Part shown: piece by piece, positions 9,668 through 18,914 of the stretch
How the letters are laid out: each line of letters opens with the position of its first letter
Position numbering within the stretch: position 1 is the stretch's first letter
Source: Wolbachia pipientis
GTDB taxonomy: Bacteria; Pseudomonadota; Alphaproteobacteria; Rickettsiales; Anaplasmataceae
Length of the DNA stretch: 64,000 nt
NCBI RefSeq assembly: GCF_030373985.1
Contig: NZ_JAUCRB010000004.1
Location: 36,382 to 100,381, forward strand
Reading direction: 5' to 3'
Position numbers and translations under genes: made by a program
Notes under the pieces: model-generated
What the model was told of the DNA's origin: nothing
What the model saw: the letters and a program-made list of their open reading frames with translations, nothing else
Database searches by the model: none

Positions 9668-10396
9668 TCATATTAAACTGTCCATCTTATATTGAGGGTC
9701 AGATGCAACTCCATATACTCTATTTGGTGGGAGAACTTTATTTTCTATGCCAAAAACCATGCCTTCAATTATTGCTACGAGAACTTTTTCAAGGTTACAA
9801 TCTGCTCCAGGAACGCGGTGTTCTAGGCGACATTTATCACTAGAATTGGGAATCCTAATTGCAGCAGTTCTATTATTCACACCCCAACTAACTGTGGTTG
9901 GGGTGTGAATATCCGGATATTGAAATCTTAAATATGAATCATCATTTGGAACAAAAAGTAACATATGTTTTTTCATCATAGCGCATAATCCACCAATGCC
10001 ATGAATTAAGCAATTACTGTACTTTTGTTTACTGCAGTAAAATAAATTACTGTTGTTTGAGTCCACTAAATTAACATGTACGTTTAGTGAGCTACCTGCT
10101 CTATCCAAATAAGGCTTTGCTTTAAAAGAAACATTCCCACCAAGTTTTTGTGCTGTTTCAGTAAGTAATTCTTGTGCTAACTCAAAATGCTTAATTAGGT
10201 CATTGAGATCCGTATAACAACCACTTTTTATCTCATATTGATGTATGGAACTCTCTTTCTCACAGGAAAATCCAAGTGAAGCTATTTTATTTTTTACACC
10301 ACTAAGAAATAGGTACTCTTTTTCTATTCCTTCGATATAAAATTCCAGTTCTATACCAATTATAGTATAACAATTCAAATTACTTAATGTAATCAT
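9668..10396 (-). CDS. glutamine synthetase-like protein lacking the N-terminal domain
   Basis: This 242-residue protein has catalytic-domain motifs of the glutamine synthetase superfamily: ELEFYI (metal-binding Glu pair, near residue 16), QYEIKSG, GSSLNVHVNL, NRTAAIRIP and RLEHRVPGAD. The usual 440-470 residue enzyme also has an N-terminal beta-grasp domain that completes the active site between subunits. Here the protein begins directly at the catalytic domain. In the GSGMHVHQ motif the first His, a ligand of the second metal, is Asn. It may be a specialised ligase, a partner of another subunit, or a decaying enzyme. It is convergent with the pseudogene ending at 9664. Confidence 0.75.
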   Translation of the reverse strand: MITLSNLNCYTIIGIELEFYIEGIEKEYLFLSGVKNKIASLGFSCEKESSIHQYEIKSGCYTDLNDLIKHFELAQELLTETAQKLGGNVSFKAKPYLDRAGSSLNVHVNLVDSNNSNLFYCSKQKYSNCLIHGIGGLCAMMKKHMLLFVPNDDSYLRFQYPDIHTPTTVSWGVNNRTAAIRIPNSSDKCRLEHRVPGADCNLEKVLVAIIEGMVFGIENKVLPPNRVYGVASDPQYKMDSLI

Positions 10397-10710
10397 AGGT
10401 TTGCTTCAGTAAATTCATATGAGATTATCTATATTTATATGAGCACTTTACTTTTTTGCCAATAAATTTAATATCTTATTTATACATGATATATTATTAT
10501 TTTTTTAGCACACTGCTAATCCTTGACGTAAGCGAAGTTTCATTTTATTGAAAGAAAAATGATCAATTTTAATGCTTTTATACCCTTTACAACTCATCAA
10601 AAATCATCATAATTTTGAGTGTGTATTGAGTAGTGTTAGCTTTTCACTTTGCAGCAAGCTATTGATTATCTTATATTTTTCTAATTATTACTTTTTTCTT
10701 GGTGTGGTAT
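10397..10710. other. intergenic region between GS-like gene and dnaA
   Basis: This is a 314 bp AT-rich region between divergently transcribed genes, so it must hold both promoters. I see no perfect DnaA box and no cluster of near matches, nor any palindromic repeat or RNA gene. Proximity to dnaA alone does not make it an origin in this lineage. Confidence 0.4.
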
Positions 10711-12093
10711 ATGAGCTTGATTAACCCTAAGGTTTCTGCTATGTTTTTTGACCAAATTGTTACAGTAACGGATCACAATGTTACTTGGGAGAAAATTCAA
10801 AATTGTCTTTATAATCTCTATGGAGAGGCAACGTATAACAGCTGGTTGAGTTCACTTAAATTTGTCAGTAGTAGCAATGGAGAAATTTTGTTGTCTGTGC
10901 CAACAAGGTTTATAAAAGAATGGATTACAGTGCATTACATGGAAAAGATGCTGTCATTGTGGCAAAATGAGGATAAAAGTATACGTTCTATTGATATTCA
11001 AGTAACTGAAGAAAGGAATCAAAATCCTAGTACTATATCAAAAAATAGGGAGGAAAGTAATCATAGTCTTGGTTCGCCGCTGGATCCGAGATTCACCTTT
11101 GATAATTTTGTAGTGGGAAAACCAAATGAATTAGCATTTACAGCTGCAAAGCGTGTGGCAGAGTCTATAGATCCGATACCGGGCAGCAATCCTCTGTTTC
11201 TATATGGCGGAGTGGGACTTGGTAAAACACATCTAATGCATGCTATAGCCTGGCACATAGTTAATTCTCCATCAGCGAAAAGAAAAGTGGCATATTTATC
11301 TGCAGAAAAGTTCATGTACCAATATATTACAGCGCTACGAAGCAAAGATATTATGTTGTTTAAAGAGCAGTTTAGATCAGTAGATGTATTGATGGTAGAT
11401 GATGTGCAATTTATCAGTGGTAAAGATAGTACACAAGAAGAGTTTTTTCACACTTTTAATGCGTTAATAGACCAAAATAAACAATTGGTTATATCAGCTG
11501 ATAGATCTCCTAGCGATCTTGATGGAGTAGAAGAAAGAATAAAATCGCGGCTTGGTTGGGGATTAGTAGCAGATATTAATGAAACAACTTTCGAGCTAAG
11601 ACTTGGTATATTGCAAGCCAAAGTAGAGCAAATGAATATGTATGTTCCAAATGATGTCCTAGAGTTTTTGGCAAGGAATATAAAATCTAATATAAGGGAA
11701 TTAGAAGGAGCCTTGAATAAGGTTGCTCATACTTCATTGATTGGAAGAAGTATGACAGTAGAATCAGCCAGTGAAACTCTAGCTGATCTTCTTAGATCAA
11801 ATCATAAATCGATTACGATAGTGGAAATACAAAGGAAAATAGCCGAGTTTTTTAATATAAAAGTTGCAGATATGCACTCCAATAGAAGGCTACGTGGTCT
11901 TGTAAGGCCAAGACAAATAGCTATGTATTTCGCTAAGAAATTTACACAAAAGAGTCTGCCAGATATTGGAAGAAGCTTTGGTGGCAGAGACCATGCTACT
12001 GTTATACATGCAGTAAAGCAAATAGAAAATTTTATAAAAACCGATTCAAATTTTGCTGATGAAATTAATCAGTTAAGAAAAATGTTTAAGTAG
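10711..12093 (+). CDS. dnaA: chromosomal replication initiator protein DnaA
   Basis: DnaA binds 9-bp boxes at the origin and opens it for replication. All domains are visible: the N-terminal interaction domain ([21 protein letters not shown]), a variable linker, the AAA+ core with Walker [10 protein letters not shown] and Walker [11 protein letters not shown], sensor motifs, and domain IV with the signature [12 protein letters not shown]. The ATG at 10711 gives 460 residues, the normal size. A TTG four codons earlier (10699) would also keep the frame but has no better ribosome-binding site. The gene stands alone, without dnaN or recF next to it. Confidence 0.96.
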   Translation: MSLINPKVSAMFFDQIVTVTDHNVTWEKIQNCLYNLYGEATYNSWLSSLKFVSSSNGEILLSVPTRFIKEWITVHYMEKMLSLWQNEDKSIRSIDIQVTEERNQNPSTISKNREESNHSLGSPLDPRFTFDNFVVGKPNELAFTAAKRVAESIDPIPGSNPLFLYGGVGLGKTHLMHAIAWHIVNSPSAKRKVAYLSAEKFMYQYITALRSKDIMLFKEQFRSVDVLMVDDVQFISGKDSTQEEFFHTFNALIDQNKQLVISADRSPSDLDGVEERIKSRLGWGLVADINETTFELRLGILQAKVEQMNMYVPNDVLEFLARNIKSNIRELEGALNKVAHTSLIGRSMTVESASETLADLLRSNHKSITIVEIQRKIAEFFNIKVADMHSNRRLRGLVRPRQIAMYFAKKFTQKSLPDIGRSFGGRDHATVIHAVKQIENFIKTDSNFADEINQLRKMFK

Positions 12094-12223
12094 AGGTTAG
12101 CACAGATCTTATGGCCTAGTACTATGCATTAGAACAATAAGGTAAAATGTTTGATTAGCGTTTCTTTGTTATTTGATATAAAAGTAGTTAGCTACATTCA
12201 CTTAAGATAAGTCAGTTGTGGCT

Positions 12224-13477
12224 TTAGTCTACCTTAAGCTTGAAGCTTTCTGTTAGCTTTGCAGAATACATTTCCTTGTTATCTTGATTATAGAAAGTAA
12301 ATTCGTGATCGTCCAAGTTTAATATTGCAAAACCGAACCCGAAGAGATTTTTAACTTCATGTGCTAAGTAGTTTTTACCATTTGAATAACTAAATTCTAC
12401 GTTTTGATAAGTGGGTTCCTGATCTTGAGCGTGTAATAATGCACCACCGTTTCCGACTATAATCTGGTCTGGGGCATTATTCATTAATAAAATCTGAGCT
12501 ATATGAATGTGGCCAGAAACTATGGTAGTAACATTGCTTGGAAATTTATCACCAAAGGCTTCGATTTGTGTAAGATTACCATGGCTTTTTAATGTGAAAA
12601 ACTCTTTTTTTGGAGATCTCCAAAGCGGTCTGTGAGTTAAAAACCACGTGGGCTTGTCAGAACTATCTTGTATTAATTTATCAAATTGTCTCTTAAAAGC
12701 GTTAATTGTGCTTTGGATTGTAAAAATATCCTCACCAGACGAAGAGTCAAAGATAAAAAGCCTTATCGGTCCAGCGTCTAAAGACCAACTAGAAACAAAA
12801 TTTTCACATTTTTCAGGTGAAAAATGGTATGGATCTAGATACCTAAACCATCCTTCATAAGCTCTGTCACAATTTTCATGGTTTCCTCTAACAAAAAGAA
12901 AAGAAGATTGCAGTAAAATATCCTTTGCAGGTTTAAACCAATCAGCGTACCAAGCTTCTTTATTATACCCGTGAATATTGCCGCACTTCTGTGTATTTCT
13001 ACATTTTGTTTTTCTATAATGATAATCGCCAACGTGAATAATTAGGTCTGGTTTATGAAAAGCAATAGAATCTAAATTTTTTTTTAAAGGCCAGCTATCT
13101 ACCGAATTACATTCCTGCTGAAGTAATGCATTTATTCTGCAGCCTGTGTCGCCAATGAAAGCAATTTTGCTGATCTTTTCTGGTAGTATGGGGACCTGTA
13201 TATTTTCAATACTAATGTTTTTAGCACTCGTTTCTACTGTCAGTTCACAAACTGTTTCAATATGATTGCCATTGTTAATTGAGCTGCGACTTAGCATTTC
13301 TACTTCCTCGCCGTTGACATAAGCAATAGGACATATGTTGTTGTCTATAATTGTACGTACACTTAATTTATTTTCTGGAATAACTTGAGACCACGTGTAT
13401 AATATCTGTGCATGGACAGAATGAAAACTGTTTATAAGAGATAAAGCTAAAAAGATAAGGATATTAGCTATATTCAT
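12224..13477 (-). CDS. secreted calcineurin-like metallophosphoesterase
   Basis: This 417-residue protein starts with a signal peptide (MNIANILIFLALSLINSF, cleavage probably after HA at 22-23), so it is exported to the periplasm or beyond. The binuclear metal site is complete: GDTG (109-112), GDYHY (150-154), GNHE (198-201), THRPLW, and GHIH near residue 320. It resembles the purple-acid-phosphatase-like branch of the family. The substrate cannot be told from sequence. It might release phosphate from host compounds or act on nucleotides. It is convergent with dnaA and lies upstream of the tRNA-Leu promoter on the other strand. Confidence 0.88.
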   Translation of the reverse strand: MNIANILIFLALSLINSFHSVHAQILYTWSQVIPENKLSVRTIIDNNICPIAYVNGEEVEMLSRSSINNGNHIETVCELTVETSAKNISIENIQVPILPEKISKIAFIGDTGCRINALLQQECNSVDSWPLKKNLDSIAFHKPDLIIHVGDYHYRKTKCRNTQKCGNIHGYNKEAWYADWFKPAKDILLQSSFLFVRGNHENCDRAYEGWFRYLDPYHFSPEKCENFVSSWSLDAGPIRLFIFDSSSGEDIFTIQSTINAFKRQFDKLIQDSSDKPTWFLTHRPLWRSPKKEFFTLKSHGNLTQIEAFGDKFPSNVTTIVSGHIHIAQILLMNNAPDQIIVGNGGALLHAQDQEPTYQNVEFSYSNGKNYLAHEVKNLFGFGFAILNLDDHEFTFYNQDNKEMYSAKLTESFKLKVD

Positions 13478-13595
13478 TTGTATAAAAACCCAAGTTAAAA
13501 ATTAGTAATATAATCATCTTAAGTAATTGAAATTTATAATCACAAAATTCATAAGCAAGTTATACAGGCAATTCTTGAATTATCCTAGTATCAGA

Positions 13596-13624
13596 TTGAC
13601 ACTTTAGGTGAAAAGTTCTAAAAT
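13596..13624 (+). promoter_or_regulatory. sigma70-type promoter for tRNA-Leu, possibly also ribA-vir
   Basis: A perfect -35 box TTGACA (13596-13601) is followed after exactly 17 bp by TAAAAT (13619-13624), one base from the consensus -10. Transcription would begin near 13631, about 37 bp before the tRNA. The next gene, ribA, starts 18 bp after the tRNA, so read-through into ribA and the vir genes is possible. Confidence 0.65.
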
Positions 13625-13667
13625 GATTAAGTAATTTGAAATAATTATATAAAAACTAGAATAAAGT

Positions 13668-13755
13668 GCGGCCGTGGTGGAATTGGTAGACACGCAGCGT
13701 TGAGGTCGCTGTGGCTCATAAAGCCTTGGAAGTTCAAGTCTTCTCGGCCGCACCA
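13668..13755 (+). tRNA. tRNA-Leu (anticodon GAG)
   Basis: The acceptor stem GCGGCCG/CGGCCGC pairs perfectly. The anticodon arm is CAGCG-TTGAGGT-CGCTG with anticodon GAG, which reads CUU and CUC. A long variable arm (TGGCTCATAAAGCC) and the T-loop TTCAAGT identify a class II tRNA-Leu. The 3' CCA is encoded (13753-13755). It lies only 18 bp upstream of ribA. Confidence 0.95.
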
Positions 13756-13773
13756 AACGTCTTGTAGTTGTTA

Positions 13774-14910
13774 ATGTTAGGTGAAATGTTTATAGGCAAT
13801 CAAGGTGAAAATAAAGTAGAAAGGGCCATCGGCGAAATCAGGCGTGGTCTGCCAATTGTAATATATGATGAAAATGACTATCTATTGTTTGCTGCCGCTG
13901 AAACTTTAGATAGGAATTTATTTAATCAGTATAAGCTCATATCAGATAATCTATATATCACTTTAACTTCAAGTAAGGTGCAATATACATCCCAAAATAG
14001 AGAAAATGACAGCAAGCGTTTACAGATAAACGCCTTTGATGAACTACTCCATTTAGTAAGCTGTTCAGCAGGAGATTGCACAAAGAAATTGCAATGCTCA
14101 AAGGCAATAGATGAATATGCTATTACTTTGCTTAAATTTTCAGAGTTATTGCCATACGCATTAGTGGTTGATATGACTTTTAAAGATAAGGATGAAATGT
14201 GGGATTGGTGCGAGAAAAATGACATTATTGTGCTGGACACGTCATTCATAAATAATTTTCAACAAAATCAGGATTTATATGAAGTGTGCAAAACATCGTT
14301 ATTTTTAAAACAGACTCAGAAAGTAAGTATCGTATCTTACAGAACTAGGAGTGGCGGAAAGGAACATTATGCAATTATTATTGGTAACCTAGATAAAGAT
14401 AGTGAACCCTTAGTAAGGGTTCATTCTTCATGCTATACAGGCGACTTATTAGACAGCTTATCATGCGATTGCAGAAGCCAGTTACATCAGGCAATCCAAA
14501 TAATGACTGATTCTGGGAGTGGTATTATATTATACTTGATGCAGGATGGAAGAGGCATTGGTTTAACTAATAAGTTAAGGGCATATGATATGCAAAGAAA
14601 ATATAACCTCGATACTGTGGATGCAAATAGAATATTGGGTTTTGAAGATGACGAAAGGAGTTTTGCTATTGCAGCTGAAATGCTCAAGAAATTGGGCATC
14701 AAGAAAATACAATTACTTACAAATAATGGTGGAAAGTTATCGGAGTTGAAAAACAATGGTATAGAGATTACAAAGTGTCTACCACTTATTATGGAGCGTA
14801 ATCAATATAACAATTCATATATGGAGACAAAATTTAGCAGATTAGGCCATGGGTTAAGGGTTTTTAGCTTTTTTATTATAACTAGTTTGTTAATTTACTA
14901 TGCTCGTTAA
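13774..14910 (+). CDS. ribA: GTP cyclohydrolase II with degenerate DHBP-synthase-like N-terminus
   Basis: RibA opens the imidazole ring of GTP, the first step of riboflavin synthesis. The C-terminal half has the zinc-binding cysteines (C220, C231, C233), the DGRGIGL loop (258-264) and TNNGGK. The N-terminal ~180 residues align in position with 3,4-dihydroxy-2-butanone-4-phosphate synthase of RibBA, but the acidic catalytic loop is replaced by YDENDYLLFAA, so that half is probably inactive. The protein is 378 residues from ATG 13774. The last 18 residues form a hydrophobic tail after the usual RLGHG end. The gene heads the virB8-virD4 run, an arrangement known from Wolbachia. No FMN riboswitch is seen upstream. 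Confidence 0.9.
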   Translation: MLGEMFIGNQGENKVERAIGEIRRGLPIVIYDENDYLLFAAAETLDRNLFNQYKLISDNLYITLTSSKVQYTSQNRENDSKRLQINAFDELLHLVSCSAGDCTKKLQCSKAIDEYAITLLKFSELLPYALVVDMTFKDKDEMWDWCEKNDIIVLDTSFINNFQQNQDLYEVCKTSLFLKQTQKVSIVSYRTRSGGKEHYAIIIGNLDKDSEPLVRVHSSCYTGDLLDSLSCDCRSQLHQAIQIMTDSGSGIILYLMQDGRGIGLTNKLRAYDMQRKYNLDTVDANRILGFEDDERSFAIAAEMLKKLGIKKIQLLTNNGGKLSELKNNGIEITKCLPLIMERNQYNNSYMETKFSRLGHGLRVFSFFIITSLLIYYAR

Positions 14911-14938
14911 TATAAGTTAAAATTTCAAGAATATTAAG

Positions 14939-15622
14939 ATGCTAAAGTTTTTTAAACAAAAAAAAGACAACGAGTTGTTGGATAAGGATATAAGTTGGAA
15001 TTCAAGCCGCTATAGCACGGTTGTTGCTCAGAGAAATATTTTACTTTTATTTACGTTAGTATTATTGATGGCAATTTCTGTAGGTATACTGGCTATATTT
15101 AAAATTAGTACTAGTAGTACTATTGAGCCATTTGTTATAGAAATTGAAAAAAAATCGGGAATAGTGCAGTTGGTTGATCCTGTTACAGTAAAACAATATT
15201 CCGCGGATGAAGTACTTAACAATCATTTTATTGCAGAATATATAAAATCAAGGGAAGTTTTTGATCCATATAACTACAATTATAACTATTACACAAAGGT
15301 GAGGTTGTTTTCTTCATCCAATGTATATAGAGAATTTAGAAGTTATATAAACTCGCAGAGCATGAATGATCTTTTTAATTTATATTCAGACTTTGTTAAA
15401 AACGAGTTTAAGGTTCGCTCGATTCAGAAATTGGATGATGATACTTTTCAGGTAAGATTTACTGTGGAATTTACACGAAAAGATGGAAGTTCTATAAGAA
15501 AAAACAAGATAGTCATCATGTCATATAGGTATGCACCACTTGAAATGAATGATCAGCAAAGATATATTAATCCGTTAGGGTTTCAAGTTATTTCTTATAG
15601 GGTAGATGATGAGTATGTATAG
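14939..15622 (+). CDS. virB8: type IV secretion inner-membrane protein VirB8
   Basis: VirB8 is a bitopic inner-membrane assembly factor of type IV secretion systems. The 227-residue product has a short cytoplasmic start, one membrane helix (about residues 32-55, NILLLFTLVLLMAISVGI), and a periplasmic NTF2-like domain. Conserved family features include the NYNYYTKVR region and the C-terminal YRYAPLEMN ... NPLGFQVISYRVD. It begins 28 bp after ribA, and its 3' end overlaps the virB9 start, so translation is probably coupled. Confidence 0.94.
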   Translation: MLKFFKQKKDNELLDKDISWNSSRYSTVVAQRNILLLFTLVLLMAISVGILAIFKISTSSTIEPFVIEIEKKSGIVQLVDPVTVKQYSADEVLNNHFIAEYIKSREVFDPYNYNYNYYTKVRLFSSSNVYREFRSYINSQSMNDLFNLYSDFVKNEFKVRSIQKLDDDTFQVRFTVEFTRKDGSSIRKNKIVIMSYRYAPLEMNDQQRYINPLGFQVISYRVDDEYV

Positions 15623-16415
15623 AATATTGTTAGTTTTAGCTTTGCTGATAAGTTGTGGTTTAAGTGCATCAGTTAATTACTATAAGCCTATTTCTGTAGA
15701 CAGCAGAATAAAAACTTTTGTGTACAATCCTAACGAAGTATTCACAGTTGTTTTCAGTCAAGGTTACTATTCTTATATTGAATTTGCAGAAGGAGAAAAA
15801 GTCAAAAACATCGCTGTTGGTGATGCATCAAGTTGGAAAATTAGCCCTTATGACAATAAATTACTTATCATGCCGTTTGAAGTTAGTAGCCGCACTAACA
15901 TGATTATTACAACGACAAAAAAAAGGAATTATATTTTTGACTTAATCTCAAGGCCAAACTACGATAGATATCCAGGCACCGATGCTGAAAAAATAAGACA
16001 CGATTATTCTGCTGAAAAAGATATATCTTACGTAGTACGTTTTTATTATCCTCAAGAGGAAGATGAATTTGATATTGATTTAGATGAAATATCGATGCCT
16101 ACTCAAATGCAATATGTTGTAGAGCAGCCAGAAGAAGTAATACAAGAAAATGATACGAAGTATAATTATACATATATTGATGAGGGTAGTAATGCGGATA
16201 TAATACCAGTTGAGTTATTTGATGACGGCTATTTAACCTACTTTAAATTTAAGGATGGTAGTAAAATACCTAAGATTTTTACAGAACAGGGTAAAACTAA
16301 ATTGCCTTGTAAAAGGCTATTATTTGATGACTATGTTGTAATAAAAGGGGTGCATAAAAAGTTGTTCATGCGTTATGAAAATGATGAAGTTGAAATTATA
16401 AATAGGTCACTTTAG
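15606..16415 (+). CDS. virB9: type IV secretion outer-membrane core protein VirB9
   Basis: VirB9 builds the outer-membrane core complex with VirB7 and VirB10. The 269-residue protein begins with a signal peptide (MYRILLVLALLISCGLSA). An N-terminal beta domain follows (VYNPNEVFTVVFSQGYYSYIEF), and a C-terminal domain ends near the conserved region with KIFTEQGKTKLP. Starts at 15606, 15609 and 15615 are all possible. All lie inside the end of virB8, which supports coupled translation. Wolbachia genomes usually carry a second virB9 elsewhere; none is in this window. Confidence 0.93.
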   Translation: MMSMYRILLVLALLISCGLSASVNYYKPISVDSRIKTFVYNPNEVFTVVFSQGYYSYIEFAEGEKVKNIAVGDASSWKISPYDNKLLIMPFEVSSRTNMIITTTKKRNYIFDLISRPNYDRYPGTDAEKIRHDYSAEKDISYVVRFYYPQEEDEFDIDLDEISMPTQMQYVVEQPEEVIQENDTKYNYTYIDEGSNADIIPVELFDDGYLTYFKFKDGSKIPKIFTEQGKTKLPCKRLLFDDYVVIKGVHKKLFMRYENDEVEIINRSL

Positions 16416-16431
16416 CTGTGGTACATGCAAT

Positions 16432-17892
16432 ATGAATGAAGAGAGGCGTAACAATTCGGAAAATGAATCGGAAATAGAGAGCAAGGTAGTAACAGTTGGC
16501 TCTACACGTAGTCATAGGGCATTAATGATTATCATTTTAGTGCTTCTAGTTGGCGGGGTATATTATCTCTATTTTAGTCCTTCTTCTAATGAAGAGAATA
16601 TGGAGGTGAGTAGAAAAGAAGAACCTAAGCAAAACGTTCAAGAGTTGAAAGGAAAACTGGAGCAGGTTCCAGATAATACAATAGTTCATGAAAGGGTAAT
16701 AACTGATCTGCCACCTTTACCTCCTCTTCCTACACCGCAAGTTATACCAGAAATAAAGCAGATTAAAAAAGAAGAAGTGGTAAAGAAAGAAGAAGAAAAA
16801 CCAAAAGAAACTCCTGTGTCAAATATGCCTGTTTTGCCAAAGCAAAACTTCCCTCATGGCGATATTATTGGCGGTTTGCCTCCCTCATTTCCTACAATAG
16901 GAGGTGGTGGTTATCCTAAAGACAGACGTGGTGCACAAATGTTAGCAATTTCAGGTAGCAGTAGAGAGGACAAGGCTGCTGATGCCGTTTTATCCACCAC
17001 TTCAGCACAGCCGAGCATAGCTGCCAGAGTAGGGAAGCTCGGATTTATGATTACTCAGGGTAAAATTGTTGATGCTGTTCTAGAAACTGCAATAGACTCT
17101 GATCTGCAAGGAATGCTACGTGCTGTGGTTAGTAGTAATGTTTATGCAGAAACTGGTGATACGGTTTTAATACCCAAAGGTTCAAGATTGATAGGTAGCT
17201 ATTCATTTGACTCAAATGTTGCAAGAGCACGCATAAACATAAACTGGAATAGGGTCATTCTTCCTTATGGAATAGACATTGCTATTTCATCACCTGGTGC
17301 CGATGAGCTTGGTAGAGCAGGAATAGCTGGTATAGTTGATAACAAAATAGCAAGTGCGTTGTTTTCTTCAATATTGCTTGCAGGTGTTTCAATTGGTTCA
17401 GCTTTTGTAGGGCAAAAGGTTTCTAATCTTATTGATGTGCTAACTGCCATGGATGCAGTTAGATCCATAACTGCAACTGAAATAGATTTTTCTGCACTCA
17501 AGGATGTTATTAGACCAAAAGAAGAAATATCTAGTGACAAATGGAAATTAGGTCTTGGAGCTATTGAAAGAATTCGAAATACTAAAAATGAGCAAGATTT
17601 ACTGAGAATAATGAAAGAGGAAATAGCAAAAGCACTAGGAGTTGTAGAAAATGAGGTAAATATAAGTCTAGAAAACGTAAATCAACTGCTGCAAAAATTT
17701 CAAAGAAAAGGCATATCTGTTTATGATGAAGCAAGTGGGAAATCGATCAATAATTTTTCTAAGGATATGCGAGATATAGTCAACAGATATACAGATAAAA
17801 AACCAACTGTTTATGTTGATCAAGGCACTGCATTGAAAGTATTTGTTAACCAAGATATAGTATTTCCTCCACAAGCAATATTAAATCAATAA
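16432..17892 (+). CDS. virB10: type IV secretion core protein VirB10 (TrbI family)
   Basis: VirB10 spans the envelope and passes the ATPase signal to the outer-membrane pore. The 486 residues are arranged as usual: a charged cytoplasmic start, one membrane helix at about 30-50 (ALMIIILVLLVGGVYYLYF), a periplasmic proline-rich linker (LPPLPPLPTPQ and a KEEVVKKEEEKPKE run), and the TrbI beta-barrel domain (VDAVLETAIDSDLQGMLRAV, then IPKGSRLIGSY). An antenna helix segment is seen near IASALFSSILLAGVS. It lies 16 bp after virB9 and 1 bp before virB11. Confidence 0.95.
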   Translation: MNEERRNNSENESEIESKVVTVGSTRSHRALMIIILVLLVGGVYYLYFSPSSNEENMEVSRKEEPKQNVQELKGKLEQVPDNTIVHERVITDLPPLPPLPTPQVIPEIKQIKKEEVVKKEEEKPKETPVSNMPVLPKQNFPHGDIIGGLPPSFPTIGGGGYPKDRRGAQMLAISGSSREDKAADAVLSTTSAQPSIAARVGKLGFMITQGKIVDAVLETAIDSDLQGMLRAVVSSNVYAETGDTVLIPKGSRLIGSYSFDSNVARARININWNRVILPYGIDIAISSPGADELGRAGIAGIVDNKIASALFSSILLAGVSIGSAFVGQKVSNLIDVLTAMDAVRSITATEIDFSALKDVIRPKEEISSDKWKLGLGAIERIRNTKNEQDLLRIMKEEIAKALGVVENEVNISLENVNQLLQKFQRKGISVYDEASGKSINNFSKDMRDIVNRYTDKKPTVYVDQGTALKVFVNQDIVFPPQAILNQ

Positions 17893-17893
17893 A

Positions 17894-18886
17894 ATGAACT
17901 ATGCTGCACTTGATACGTATTTAGAGCCGTTGCAAAGCATCTTTCAAGAAGAAGGTGTAAATGAAATATCAATAAATGAGCCAAAGAAAGTATGGATTGA
18001 AAATCGCGGTAAAGTCAGGTGTGAAAAGTTAGAAGTATTAGATCTTAACCATTTGAAATCTCTTGGCAGATTAATTGCTCAGGCTACAGAACAAAAACTT
18101 AGCGAAGAAGCCCCGTTACTTTCAGCTACACTACCAAATGGCTATCGTATACAGATAGTATTTCCGCCAGCATGTGAGACTGATAAAGTAGTCATGTCGA
18201 TCCGTAAACCTTCTACCATGCAATTAGCATTGGACGATTATGAAAGAATGGGGGCTTTTTCTGAAACTGTTATAGAAGTAACCGATAATCCAGTAGACCG
18301 TAGTCTGAATTCACTATTAAAGCGAAAGAAAATAAAAGAGTTTTTAGAATATGCTGTAGTAAATAAGAAAAACATCATAATTAGTGGTGGAACTTCTACC
18401 GGTAAAACTACTTTTACTAATGCTACTTTGCGTGCTATTCCAGCTGAAGAAAGAATTATTACCGTTGAGGATGCAAGGGAAATCGTTTTGAATGATCATC
18501 CCAATAAAGTCCATTTGATTGCCTCCAAAGGAGGACAGGGCAGGGCAAAAGTGACTACTCAGGATTTGATAGAAGCATGCTTACGTTTAAGACCAGATAG
18601 AATAATAGTTGGTGAGCTACGTGGAGCGGAAGCTTTTAGTTTTCTGCGGGCAATAAACACTGGCCACCCTGGTTCGATATCAACACTTCATGCAGATAGC
18701 CCAGCGATGGCCCTTGAACAAATAAAATTGATGGTCATGCAAGCTAATCTCGGTATTCCCCCAGATCAGATTATGCCATACATTAGAAATGTGATTGATA
18801 TTGTTATTCAACTAAAAAGAACCAGTAGGGGAAAAAGGAGCATTTCTGAAATATTATTTACTAGATCTTTAAGTGAAAATGCTTAA
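17894..18886 (+). CDS. virB11: type IV secretion ATPase VirB11
   Basis: VirB11 is a hexameric cytoplasmic AAA-like ATPase that powers pilus assembly and substrate transfer. The 330-residue product has Walker A GGTSTGKTT (165-173), the Asp box EDAREI, Walker B (RPDRIIVGELRG), and the His box GHPGSISTLHAD. The length matches the family. It directly follows virB10 and precedes virD4 by 28 bp. Confidence 0.96.
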   Translation: MNYAALDTYLEPLQSIFQEEGVNEISINEPKKVWIENRGKVRCEKLEVLDLNHLKSLGRLIAQATEQKLSEEAPLLSATLPNGYRIQIVFPPACETDKVVMSIRKPSTMQLALDDYERMGAFSETVIEVTDNPVDRSLNSLLKRKKIKEFLEYAVVNKKNIIISGGTSTGKTTFTNATLRAIPAEERIITVEDAREIVLNDHPNKVHLIASKGGQGRAKVTTQDLIEACLRLRPDRIIVGELRGAEAFSFLRAINTGHPGSISTLHADSPAMALEQIKLMVMQANLGIPPDQIMPYIRNVIDIVIQLKRTSRGKRSISEILFTRSLSENA

Positions 18887-18914
18887 GTTTATACATAATA
18901 AGAAAAAGTAGTTT

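Noticed and set aside
10397..10710. Chromosome origin next to dnaA
   Set aside because: No cluster of DnaA boxes or other origin signs is seen, and in Wolbachia the origin is described at another locus.
13596..13774. FMN riboswitch before ribA
   Set aside because: The space is filled by a promoter and a tRNA. None of the conserved FMN-aptamer segments are seen.
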